Assembly: GCF_030409055.1 (NCBI RefSeq)
Contig: NZ_CP116619.1
Span: forward strand, 653,628-717,627
DNA: 64,000 nt
Source of the DNA: Trichocoleus desertorum NBK24
Lineage (GTDB): Bacteria > Cyanobacteriota > Cyanobacteriia > FACHB-46
Direction of reading: 5' to 3'
The position numbers and the translations under genes are program-made. Of the stretch, positions 57,249 through 64,000 are shown piece after piece. The notes beneath the pieces are model-generated. The model ran no database searches and was not told where the DNA came from. It saw only the letters and a list, made by a program, of their open reading frames with translations. Numbering within the stretch: position 1 is the stretch's first letter; every line of letters starts with the position of its first letter.

Positions 57249-58115
57249 CTAACGAAAATTAGCTGGATTGAGGCGAGGATTGTTGCGAGTAGACATACCT
57301 TGACCTAGCTTGCTGCCTGTTCCACCATCAGCGGGATCAAGGAAGGGCCGCAAGTTGATGTTGCTAGAGCGTTCCTGCCGCCCGCCTAGAAGCGAGGCAC
57401 CTAAGTTCACCAATTCGTCCAGCTTGTCACCTCCTCGACTACTGCCGCCTACAGAACTATTGCCTACACGACTACTACCGACAAACGTATTAGCTGCTTG
57501 AGTTTGTTGGCCACTGTCAGCAATCGTCAAGTTTTGGAAGACGCGATCGCGAGTCGTCAGCGGGTCTTGATTCGGCGGGACTGTCAGAACAATCCGACAA
57601 CTAGAATTTTTCTCGGTGGTAACACAAACTGTATTGTAGTTATTTTCTACCGCTGTTCGCATTTCCTGTAGGCCATCAGGACGATACAGTTCTAAGCGAC
57701 GGCTGATTTCTTGACAACGAGCTTGAGGAGTCCAACCACCGCCTAGTTGGCTGGGTGTCGCCCAAGGATAAGATTCGCTGGGACGGCTCTCTGGGTGATA
57801 AACCACCGTGTACTGACCATTGAGCATCTCACAAGTAAACCTTGGTCTATTGGCCACGCCAGTTTGAGTAGAGCTGCTAGTTGGGTTTGTTGTAGGTGTA
57901 GACTCCGAGTTCTCAGGCTCTGTTTGTACTTGAATATCCTCTGATGCTGATCCAGAACTGGTAGGTGTGGCAGCGATTGCACTACCAGTCATCCCTGCGA
58001 ACAGCCCACCACCCAAGAGCACCGCAGCTCCTGTAGCCAAACTTGTAGCCTTAAAAGTAAGAAACGTTAGCTTGAAACGACCTTGAGAATCACCTTGAGA
58101 TTGTAATAACACCAT
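57249..58115 (-). CDS. COP23-domain secreted protein
   Basis: 288 residues from ATG 58115 (AGAGG eight bases upstream; a TTG at 58121 would add two). A signal-like hydrophobic segment (about 22-48, ATSLATGAAVLLGGGLFAGM) precedes a Ser/Thr-rich linker. The COP23 domain follows: FTCEMLNGQYTVVYHPESRP, WTPQARCQEISRRLELY, VCVTTEKNSSCRIVLTVPPN. The last 90 residues are Gly/Ser-rich. COP23 was named from a circadian-oscillating cyanobacterial membrane protein; biochemical role unknown. Divergent from crtR. Confidence 0.85.
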   Translation of the reverse strand: MVLLQSQGDSQGRFKLTFLTFKATSLATGAAVLLGGGLFAGMTGSAIAATPTSSGSASEDIQVQTEPENSESTPTTNPTSSSTQTGVANRPRFTCEMLNGQYTVVYHPESRPSESYPWATPSQLGGGWTPQARCQEISRRLELYRPDGLQEMRTAVENNYNTVCVTTEKNSSCRIVLTVPPNQDPLTTRDRVFQNLTIADSGQQTQAANTFVGSSRVGNSSVGGSSRGGDKLDELVNLGASLLGGRQERSSNINLRPFLDPADGGTGSKLGQGMSTRNNPRLNPANFR

Positions 58116-58501
58116 AATCAAAGCCTCTTCAGAGTGAATGACAACTAATCACCGCAACACCACCACCCCTGATGCAACAAAGCCCTGAGCCAACAAAACA
58201 CTCCTACAACCCTCATAACATTCAGACCTAGCATTTACATCGGAAGATCTGCCAACCTAGGCGGATAATTTCACCGAGTCTTCATTGAAGTTGGGTTTCT
58301 GCTGAAGTGTTTAAAGCTGAGGTTGTCGGGCAACGTCCTTGCACTTCTGAGGTTAGACTGCTCTTGTCGCTCTAAAATTGGCTCAAATTATTTAATTTGA
58401 CGCTACTGTTAGCAAAGCTCTGAATTAGATGAGCTAGTTTCACAAAACTTTATTATTAAGCATTCGTATCGTATACTACGCGAGGATGACAAAGAAGGAG
58501 T
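58116..58501. promoter_or_regulatory. Divergent upstream region of the COP23 gene and crtR
   Basis: Gene-free 386 bases. A possible crtR -10 box TATACT lies at 58472-58477; the -35 candidate TTTATT (58449-58454) is poor. The crtR ribosome site AAGGAG is at 58495-58500. No riboswitch or hairpin is evident. Confidence 0.4.
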
Positions 58502-58510
58502 ATGGATACG

Positions 58511-59512
58511 ATGTCGGAGGCAGTGAAGCCCCTGACAGTGCCGAAGGAGTTAATGGGTCCTCCGGGTCAATTTAACCCGACGCTGCTAATGTTCCTGGCA
58601 GCGGTAGCCATAGAAATCCTGTCGATACTGGGTTACTGGTGTTGGGAATGGCTTGACTGGTGCTGCTTTACCATGACTGTCATTGCTCTACATATGGTGG
58701 GAACTGTGATTCATGATGCGTCCCACAATGTGGCTCATCGCAATCGCATCATCAATGCCGCTATCGGGCATGGGAGTGCCTTAATGCTGGGTTTTTCTTT
58801 CCCAGTTTTTACACGGGTGCACATGCAGCACCATGCTAATGTGAATGATCCAGACAACGACCCCGACCATTTTGTCTCAACCGGGGGGCCGCTCTGGTTT
58901 ATTGCGGCTCGCTTCATGTACCATGAGATTTTCTTTTTTCGCCGTCAGCTATGGCGAAAGTACGAATTGTTGGAGTGGTTTCTCGGTCGCTTAGCCGTTG
59001 CCGCTCTGATTTACACAGCCTGCCAGCACGACTTCCTGGGTTACATTTTCAATTTTTGGTTTGTACCTCTAGCAGTTGTAGGCTTAGCTCTGGGCTTATT
59101 CTTTGACTATTTGCCTCACCGACCTTTTCAGGAGCGCGATCGCTGGAAGAACGCTAGAGTCTACCCCAACCGGATTCTGAACCTGCTGATTATGGGTCAG
59201 AATTACCATTTGATCCATCATCTGTGGCCTTCGATTCCCTGGTATAACTATCAGCCAGCCTACTATGCAACTCAGCTTTTGTTAGACGCTAAGGGTTGCC
59301 ACCAATCGCTAGGTTTGTCAGAAACCAAAGACTTTTGGCACTTTGTGTACGATGTCTTTCTAGGCATTCGCTGGCATCGTCCGCGATCGCCAGAGCCTCT
59401 AGAAACAACTGCCCCTATTAGCCAAGCTCTTATTAGTCAGGCTCCTATTAGCCAGGTTAGCCAAGCCCACAGTAGCTTAGAGGTAACCCAAGGCGTAGAA
59501 GTTCGCAGTTAA
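58511..59512 (+). CDS. crtR: Beta-carotene hydroxylase, CrtR type
   Basis: About 333 residues from ATG 58511; ATG at 58502 is only one base from AAGGAG, so the inner ATG (ten-base spacing) is preferred. Integral-membrane di-iron hydroxylase with His boxes HDASHNVAHRN, HMQHHANVND, FDYLPHRPF and NYHLIHHLWP. It adds hydroxyl groups to beta-ionone rings, giving zeaxanthin and helping myxoxanthophyll synthesis. The C-terminus is an unusual Ile-Ser-Gln repeat (ISQALISQAPISQVSQAH). Followed by a strong terminator. Confidence 0.93.
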   Translation: MSEAVKPLTVPKELMGPPGQFNPTLLMFLAAVAIEILSILGYWCWEWLDWCCFTMTVIALHMVGTVIHDASHNVAHRNRIINAAIGHGSALMLGFSFPVFTRVHMQHHANVNDPDNDPDHFVSTGGPLWFIAARFMYHEIFFFRRQLWRKYELLEWFLGRLAVAALIYTACQHDFLGYIFNFWFVPLAVVGLALGLFFDYLPHRPFQERDRWKNARVYPNRILNLLIMGQNYHLIHHLWPSIPWYNYQPAYYATQLLLDAKGCHQSLGLSETKDFWHFVYDVFLGIRWHRPRSPEPLETTAPISQALISQAPISQVSQAHSSLEVTQGVEVRS

Positions 59513-59546
59513 GCAAAGCAATCCAGTAACCTCCGTTTAAATAACT

Positions 59547-59583
59547 AAAAAAGGGAGCAAGATTTAACTCTGCTCCCTTTTTT
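59547..59583. terminator. Bidirectional terminator after crtR and aroH
   Basis: AAAAAAGGGAGCA (59547-59559) and TGCTCCCTTTTTT (59571-59583) form a perfect 13-base stem with 11-base loop and T run in both directions. It separates the convergent crtR and aroH genes. Confidence 0.92.
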
Positions 59584-59597
59584 GAATGATTTACTAG

Positions 59598-60029
59598 TTA
59601 TCGATGAGACTTGGCGACGGGGGAGGCTAAGCCTGTTTGGGCCAAGATCCAGTCGGGTCTTAAGCTTTTGGCCTGCCGCAGATAGGGGTGATAAATTTCA
59701 ACGTGCGGATTCGGGGTATTGAAGTGAATTAGGAAGCGAATACAACGCTCTAAACTGCCTTCGACGTGCATTTGTTGCACATCGAGCAAAGGAACGTTTT
59801 GCCAACGGGGACGTTCACGCGCTACTGAAGCCGGAAAGATGGCGTCCAAGTCGCGGGTAACAGAGAACGTCGCACTGATAATTTCTTCTGGATCGAGTTG
59901 ATTGTGAGCTTCTAACTCATCTAACAGCTCAGCGACTGCTTCTCGAATTGCCTCAGCCGTGTTGTCTGAGGCAGTTGTTGCACCACGAATTGCCCGAACT
60001 CTCCATTCCACGCCCTCATCCTCCGTCAT
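59598..60029 (-). CDS. aroH: Chorismate mutase, AroH type
   Basis: 143 residues, slightly longer than the Bacillus AroH monomer. Family marks: WRVRAIRGATTASDNTAEAI, EIISATFSVTRDLDAIFPAS, ARERPRWQNVPLLDVQQMHV and GSLERCIRFLIHFNT. Converts chorismate to prephenate for Phe and Tyr synthesis as a trimer. Single domain, no dehydratase or dehydrogenase fusion. No clear ribosome site. The C-terminal 25 residues are variable. Confidence 0.93.
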   Translation of the reverse strand: MTEDEGVEWRVRAIRGATTASDNTAEAIREAVAELLDELEAHNQLDPEEIISATFSVTRDLDAIFPASVARERPRWQNVPLLDVQQMHVEGSLERCIRFLIHFNTPNPHVEIYHPYLRQAKSLRPDWILAQTGLASPVAKSHR

Positions 60030-60070
60030 GTGATTAAACTAATATTCATCAAGTTGGATTTTTATGGCTC

Positions 60071-60092
60071 AGATCATCTGATCAGATCATCT
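60071..60092. repeat. AGATCATCT direct repeat with central palindrome
   Basis: AGATCATCT at 60071-60079 recurs at 60084-60092 and the middle ATCTGATCAGAT (60076-60087) is a perfect palindrome. It sits 42 bases upstream of the aroH start and downstream of sppA, so it could be an operator for aroH. Confidence 0.45.
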
Positions 60093-60198
60093 AACCTGAG
60101 CGATCGCAACGATAACTGAAAATATTGACAATGCGAGCCAATGTTAACAAAATCTAGGATTTTCAAGGCTCCAATTGCCAATTTTAGGCAAGTTATTA

Positions 60199-61020
60199 CT
60201 AAGGTCGGTAAAGCCACAAGGGCAGACCACTGGTAGACAACTCAAACTCCATCCAATCAAGACCAGCCCTGACTCCTGAGCGAGTTTGACTGGTACTAGG
60301 AACAACACGACTCCAGAAGGGCTTGCGTTCCTCCAAGTTGTAGCAACGAGTTTTTTCTGGATCAAGACCTGCAAGTTCCGCTGCCCAACGACGAGCATCT
60401 TCTTCGGTGCCTAAGCGATCTACAAGCCCTAGTTCTTGGGCTTGCTCCCCTGTGAAAACTCTCCCATCTGCAAAGCTTTTAACTGTATCCACCGCCAACT
60501 TGCGAGCTTCAGCCACCGTCTGCACAAATTGTAGGTAGCTTGTGTCAATCAACGATTGCAAAATGTCGGCTTCTGGCTCTGTCAACTCTCGGTCAAAAGC
60601 CAGAATATCTTTGTAGGGACCAGATTTAATTACCTTGAAGGAAACGCCTACTTTTTCTAGAAGCCGTTCTAAGTTGTTGCCCCGGAGAATTACCCCAATG
60701 CTGCCAGTAATGGTACCCGGATTGGCCACGATATAATTTGCGCCCATACCGATATAAACGCCACCCGATGCCGAAATATTGCCGAAGCTGGCAACAATTT
60801 TGATTTTTTCGCTCAGACGTTTAAGCGCACTGTAGATTTCCTGAGAGTCCCCGACAGTACCACCAGGGCTGTCAATCCGTAGGAGCAGAGCGGGAAATTC
60901 TCTTTCTTCTACTGTTTTGAGGGCTTCTAAAACTCGCTTGCGTGTCGCTCCTGCGATCGCCCCTGAGACTTCAATGCGAGCAATTTGTTTTCGAGACCGA
61001 GGCTTGAAAGGCCAAATCAT
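60199..61020 (-). CDS. sppA: Signal peptide peptidase SppA, short form
   Basis: 273 residues, short SppA with a single peptidase core. Catalytic Ser85 in GNISASGGVYIGMG and Lys137 in IKSGPYKDILAFDRELTEPE form the Ser-Lys dyad; DSPGG and TGSIGVI are other marks. No strong N-terminal membrane helix is visible (MIWPFKPRSRKQIARIEVSG), so it may be cytosolic or peripherally bound. Degrades cleaved signal peptides and, in cyanobacteria, has been linked to phycobilisome turnover in high light. Divergent from the EamA gene. Confidence 0.92.
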   Translation of the reverse strand: MIWPFKPRSRKQIARIEVSGAIAGATRKRVLEALKTVEEREFPALLLRIDSPGGTVGDSQEIYSALKRLSEKIKIVASFGNISASGGVYIGMGANYIVANPGTITGSIGVILRGNNLERLLEKVGVSFKVIKSGPYKDILAFDRELTEPEADILQSLIDTSYLQFVQTVAEARKLAVDTVKSFADGRVFTGEQAQELGLVDRLGTEEDARRWAAELAGLDPEKTRCYNLEERKPFWSRVVPSTSQTRSGVRAGLDWMEFELSTSGLPLWLYRP

Positions 61021-61507
61021 GAGTAATTGAGAACCAGTACGAAATGATGTGAGTCAATTTTGAGGAGGCAACCGACTCAGACTGGGATGACAGCCCAAGT
61101 TTTCAGCTTTCCTCAAGGAGCTGAAGCTGACCAGCAGGTTAGAAGTATTGCACTGTTCGCTGGAGCGGTCTGACTCCTAGTGTGCCTTAATTCTTGGATG
61201 ATTGGATTGAAAAGGTTGGGGTTGCTACTGGCAAGGTGGCTAATACTTTTCTAGATGCAACGCCTGATAGGTCCCCAGAATTAGCCGTTTGCCTAAACCT
61301 CGGCACCGTAGTGGTAAACCTGTGTATGTTTATGTAAGCTACTTAACATAACTACATGACTCAGTACAATTAGTAAAGAACGACTACGAGCTGTCACGAG
61401 CTGTGGCTTAGTTCTCTCGAACACTCAGCATCCTAGATCAGATCAGATCAGGACGCGGGCCTCAAGTTTAGTGTTTGGCACCGCCCAGTCTTCCCCGGAG
61501 TTATTGC
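61021..61507. other. Gene-free divergent region between sppA and the EamA gene
   Basis: 487 bases without a believable reading frame or RNA gene. A dyad TTATGTAAG-cta-CTT-A-ACATAA (61330-61351) with one bulge and three tandem GATCA units (61436-61450) are the only structures I see. They may be operator elements for the divergent promoters. GGAG before the EamA ATG is at good spacing. Confidence 0.45.
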
Positions 61508-62605
61508 ATGCCTCTAAAACCCTCTGACTCAAAGTTAGCTGTAGCACCGCTCCTCTTGATTGCGCCTTTTTTCCTTTGGGGCACGGCGATGGTAGCAATG
61601 AAAGGAGTTATTCCGCAGACTACCCCTATGTTTTTGGCAGGGGTGCGCTTGGTGCCCGCTGGGATGATGATTTTAGCGATCGCAGCGCTGATGCAACGAC
61701 CACAACCAAGGGGATGGGCAGCTTGGCTCGGAATTCTGAGTTTTGCCTTGGTAGATGGAGCCTTATTTCAAGGCTTTTTAGCGGAAGGATTGACCCGAAC
61801 TAGTGCGGGTTTAGGGTCAGTCATGATTGACTCTCAGCCGTTGGCTGTAGCTCTGCTAGCCTGTTGGTTGTTTGGCGAACACATTGGTTTATGGGGTTGG
61901 CTCGGTCTAAGCCTAGGGGTGTTGGGTATTAGCTTGCTAGGGCTACCCGATGAATGGATTTGGGGGTTACTGCAAGGACATTTTGCGATCGCCTCCTTAC
62001 CCTCCGGGTCGGAGCTACTACACCAACTGTTTCAGAATGGCGAATGGCTAATGCTTTTAGCGGCTCTGTCTATGGCGGTAGGAACGGTTATGGCCCGCTT
62101 AGTTTTCCGCCATGCCGATCCAGTCACCGCAACGGGCTGGCATATGATATTGGGAGGTCTACCACTTTTCGCGTTTTCATCGCTGTGGGAGTCCGATCAG
62201 TGGGTGCATCTTGACTTTTCCGGATGGATAGCATTGAGCTATTCCACGATCTTTGGCAGTGCGATCGCCTATGGGCTGTTCTTTTACTTTGCCTCTAGTG
62301 GTAGCCTCACCAGTCTCAGTTCTCTGACGTTTCTGACACCTGTGTTTGCCCTGCTATTTGGTAATTTATTCTTAGCGGAAGTATTAAGTCCTTTGCAGTG
62401 GTTTGGGGTTGGTCTGACATTGGTCAGCATCTACCTCATCAATCAGCGCGAGGCGATCGCTCGGAAACTGCAACACTCTGCCGTAGGGGAGCCAACGGCT
62501 CTAGCCGAGGGAAGTAGCTCTGCTGTAGAGCGATCGCCCCAACCTGCAAGGAATATCAGTAATATTACGAGGGTGCCTCTACCAGTAACCGAATCAGAAT
62601 CTTAG
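61508..62605 (+). CDS. EamA (DMT superfamily) transporter
   Basis: 365 residues from ATG 61508 (GGAG seven bases upstream; an in-frame TTG at 61475 is unlikely). Ten membrane helices in two EamA halves: LLLIAPFFLWGTAMVAMKGV ... GMMILAIAALMQ, and LMLLAALSMAVGTVMARLVF ... LTFLTPVFALLFGNLFLAEV. Exports or exchanges small metabolites such as amino acids; substrate not predictable. The last 50 residues are a soluble Ser/Glu/Pro-rich tail. Confidence 0.92.
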   Translation: MPLKPSDSKLAVAPLLLIAPFFLWGTAMVAMKGVIPQTTPMFLAGVRLVPAGMMILAIAALMQRPQPRGWAAWLGILSFALVDGALFQGFLAEGLTRTSAGLGSVMIDSQPLAVALLACWLFGEHIGLWGWLGLSLGVLGISLLGLPDEWIWGLLQGHFAIASLPSGSELLHQLFQNGEWLMLLAALSMAVGTVMARLVFRHADPVTATGWHMILGGLPLFAFSSLWESDQWVHLDFSGWIALSYSTIFGSAIAYGLFFYFASSGSLTSLSSLTFLTPVFALLFGNLFLAEVLSPLQWFGVGLTLVSIYLINQREAIARKLQHSAVGEPTALAEGSSSAVERSPQPARNISNITRVPLPVTESES

Positions 62606-62689
62606 CTTTTGCGATGATTGGCGATTAGTGCGAGTTATGAATCGTCGTACCAGTTTGGTCAGGCCCGACTTACCTTTTGAGATCGGGAC

Positions 62690-62716
62690 TTTAACTTATC
62701 AGGGTCCTAAGTTAAA
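62690..62716. other. Perfect AT-rich hairpin after the EamA gene
   Basis: TTTAACTTA (62690-62698) and TAAGTTAAA (62708-62716) with a nine-base loop. No T run follows, so it may be a weak terminator or an operator. A second, imperfect stem GCCTTC-ATTCC / GGAAT-GAAGGC lies at 62780-62818. No gene is seen in 62606-62908. Confidence 0.5.
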
Positions 62717-62908
62717 AGTGCATTGATAACCCAGTGTTTTGCCACGTAAGCTTGAACGTAAGATAAGTCCTTCTAAGATGCCTTCCTATTCCGTAAAACT
62801 AAGGAATCTTTTGAAGGCTTATGAGAGTCACAATCGCTATGTTAACTTCGCAGCAATCACACTCTCGCAGCTCACCCTGGTTGTAGTTTTTAAGCCTTGG
62901 GTTTACTT

Positions 62909-64000
62909 ATGACGCTCTACCGCTCCACTCTACTCCTGCTTACCTGTGCCACTTTCCTCGGTGTCATCCCCGAGCCAGCAAGGAGTTACCCAGGAGTTCG
63001 TTCTAGGGTAAGTACTTCTGAGGCTCACAGCGCTTATCGGCTCAATAGCACGCTCCGCCTAGCCCAGGCCCTTCCGGTTGAACCTGCGCCAACCACACCC
63101 CAGCCAATTTCTAGTAGCCCAAGCCCAGCGACTACCCTCCAGCCTGGGGCTCAAGGGCCAGCAGTTCAGCAATTGCAAAGCACATTGAAGCTGTTAGGCT
63201 ACTACGAGGGTCCGGTCAATGGCAATTACGAGCAAAGCACCGAGATTGCTGTTTTAAATTTTCAAAAAGCGATCGGGCTGAGTGCGGATGGGGTCGCTGG
63301 TCCTAGCACACTTTCCCGACTGCAAGAGTTGCAAAAGGCTCAGACCACAGCCCCAAAACCTACGCCAGCATCGGCTCCAGATCCTGCACCTGCGAAGTCA
63401 CAGGGGAGATGGATAGGCTGGTTGATCGGGGTGATTGCGATCGCTGCAACTGGAACTGGCATTTTGTATTTACTAAACCGAGCCAGCAGCTCATCGAAGC
63501 AGCCCCACCCTCTACCCGAACCCGATTCTTCTCCTGCTGGTTTCTTAGAGCCAGAGGTAAATCGTTCGGAAGCGCCAGCCCCGCCTTCGCCTCATGCCGA
63601 CACTCCCAGACCTGCAGTTAAGACGAGTAGTAATGGTCATAGTGCTACGGGTGTAGCAGTCAATGGTAGTAGTTCATCACAGGCCAGAAACCCCAAGGAA
63701 TTGCCCGTCAGAGAAACCACACGGCTGCCCAAAATCAACATTGTTGAGGAGCTAATTCAGGATCTACGGAGTCCTGACCCTGCAAAGCGGCGCAAGGCCA
63801 TTTGGGAACTGGGTCAACGCGGTGATACCCATGCGGTGCAGCCACTCGTTGATTTGATGATGGATTCCGACTCCAAGCAGCGCAGCTTAATCCTCGCTTC
63901 CTTGTCAGAGATTGGGGTACGAACCCTGAAGCCAATGAACCGCGCCCTAGCAATTTCTTTGCAGGATGAAAATCCAGAAGTGCGAAAAAATGCCATCCGA
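62909..64000 (+). CDS. Peptidoglycan-binding domain / HEAT-repeat membrane protein, 3' end outside window
   Basis: Open from ATG 62909 to the last base (364 codons visible). N-terminal signal-like segment YRSTLLLLTCATFLGVIPEP. Residues 85-150 are a PG_binding_1 domain (VQQLQSTLKLLGYYEGPVNG, NFQKAIGLSADGVAGPSTLS). A membrane helix follows at about 169-190 (GWLIGVIAIAATGTGILYLL), then a Ser/Pro-rich linker and, near the edge, HEAT-like helices (DLRSPDPAKRRKAIWELGQR, KPMNRALAISLQDENPEVRK). A cell-wall-anchored scaffold with a HEAT part is suggested; the topology and C-terminus cannot be judged here. Confidence 0.88.
   Translation, partial: MTLYRSTLLLLTCATFLGVIPEPARSYPGVRSRVSTSEAHSAYRLNSTLRLAQALPVEPAPTTPQPISSSPSPATTLQPGAQGPAVQQLQSTLKLLGYYEGPVNGNYEQSTEIAVLNFQKAIGLSADGVAGPSTLSRLQELQKAQTTAPKPTPASAPDPAPAKSQGRWIGWLIGVIAIAATGTGILYLLNRASSSSKQPHPLPEPDSSPAGFLEPEVNRSEAPAPPSPHADTPRPAVKTSSNGHSATGVAVNGSSSSQARNPKELPVRETTRLPKINIVEELIQDLRSPDPAKRRKAIWELGQRGDTHAVQPLVDLMMDSDSKQRSLILASLSEIGVRTLKPMNRALAISLQDENPEVRKNAIR

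Noticed and set aside
61330-61351. NtcA-type GTA-N8-TAC site near the EamA promoter
   Set aside because: The spacing and half-sites do not match; the dyad is reported only as a hairpin.

Overview
The window is cyanobacterial chromosome. The octamer GCGATCGC (HIP1) recurs throughout, and the single-copy genes are cyanobacterial types: an FtsH3-type thylakoid/cytoplasmic-membrane protease, the NTRC thioredoxin reductase-thioredoxin fusion, beta-carotene hydroxylase CrtR, a COP23-domain protein and a pyruvate kinase with an added C-terminal PEP-utilizer domain. I cannot assign genus or species. The mixture fits a filamentous or unicellular cyanobacterium with a large exopolysaccharide repertoire.

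Layout. (1) 0-5.9 kb: two PRC-barrel/DUF2382 stress-type proteins, then ftsH3, pabC and an unknown lipid-anchored-like or membrane-anchored TPR-type protein on the minus strand. (2) 6-24 kb: a long plus-strand glycan cluster: ABC-2 permease and ATPase with a carbohydrate-recognition tail (Wzm/Wzt type), methyltransferases, GT2 and GT4 glycosyltransferases, a cupin-like protein, a DegT-type sugar aminotransferase, a GT61 gene stopped by one in-frame amber codon, a WecG/TagA/CpsF transferase and two large multidomain methyltransferase/glycosyltransferase fusions. (3) 24.2-29.6 kb: a graveyard of mobile elements: nested and inverted IS1-like copies, a broken ISAzo13-like transposase, a group II intron and an IS200-type element. 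(4) 29.7-36.9 kb: a second glycan block: a polyprenyl-phosphate sugar transferase, an O-antigen ligase-like TPR membrane protein, a small TPR protein and a large GT protein that shares a C-terminal module with a protein on the other side of the mobile cluster. (5) 37-44.8 kb: a minus-strand methyltransferase - major pilin - SPINDLY/OGT-like GT41 array, facing two plus-strand TPR-glycosyltransferase proteins. (6) 44.8-64 kb: housekeeping and metabolic genes (ntrc, an ABC permease, a ROK sugar kinase, pyrG, gcvP, gcvH, pyk, crtR, aroH, sppA, an EamA exporter) and a peptidoglycan-binding/HEAT-type gene that runs off the right edge.

How the genes may work together. WbaP-type initiation, several GTs, sugar amination and methylation, and Wzm/Wzt export form a plausible ABC-dependent surface-polysaccharide pathway. 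The pilin sits between a methyltransferase and a cytosolic OGT-like enzyme, so pilin glycosylation is a reasonable hypothesis. The best candidates for something undescribed are the roughly 125-residue C-terminal module shared by two otherwise unrelated glycosyltransferases, the amber-interrupted GT61 gene, the group II intron docked at an IS200 end hairpin, and a tandem palindrome between the divergent pilin-region operons. All functions come from reading motifs in the sequence; no database search was run.
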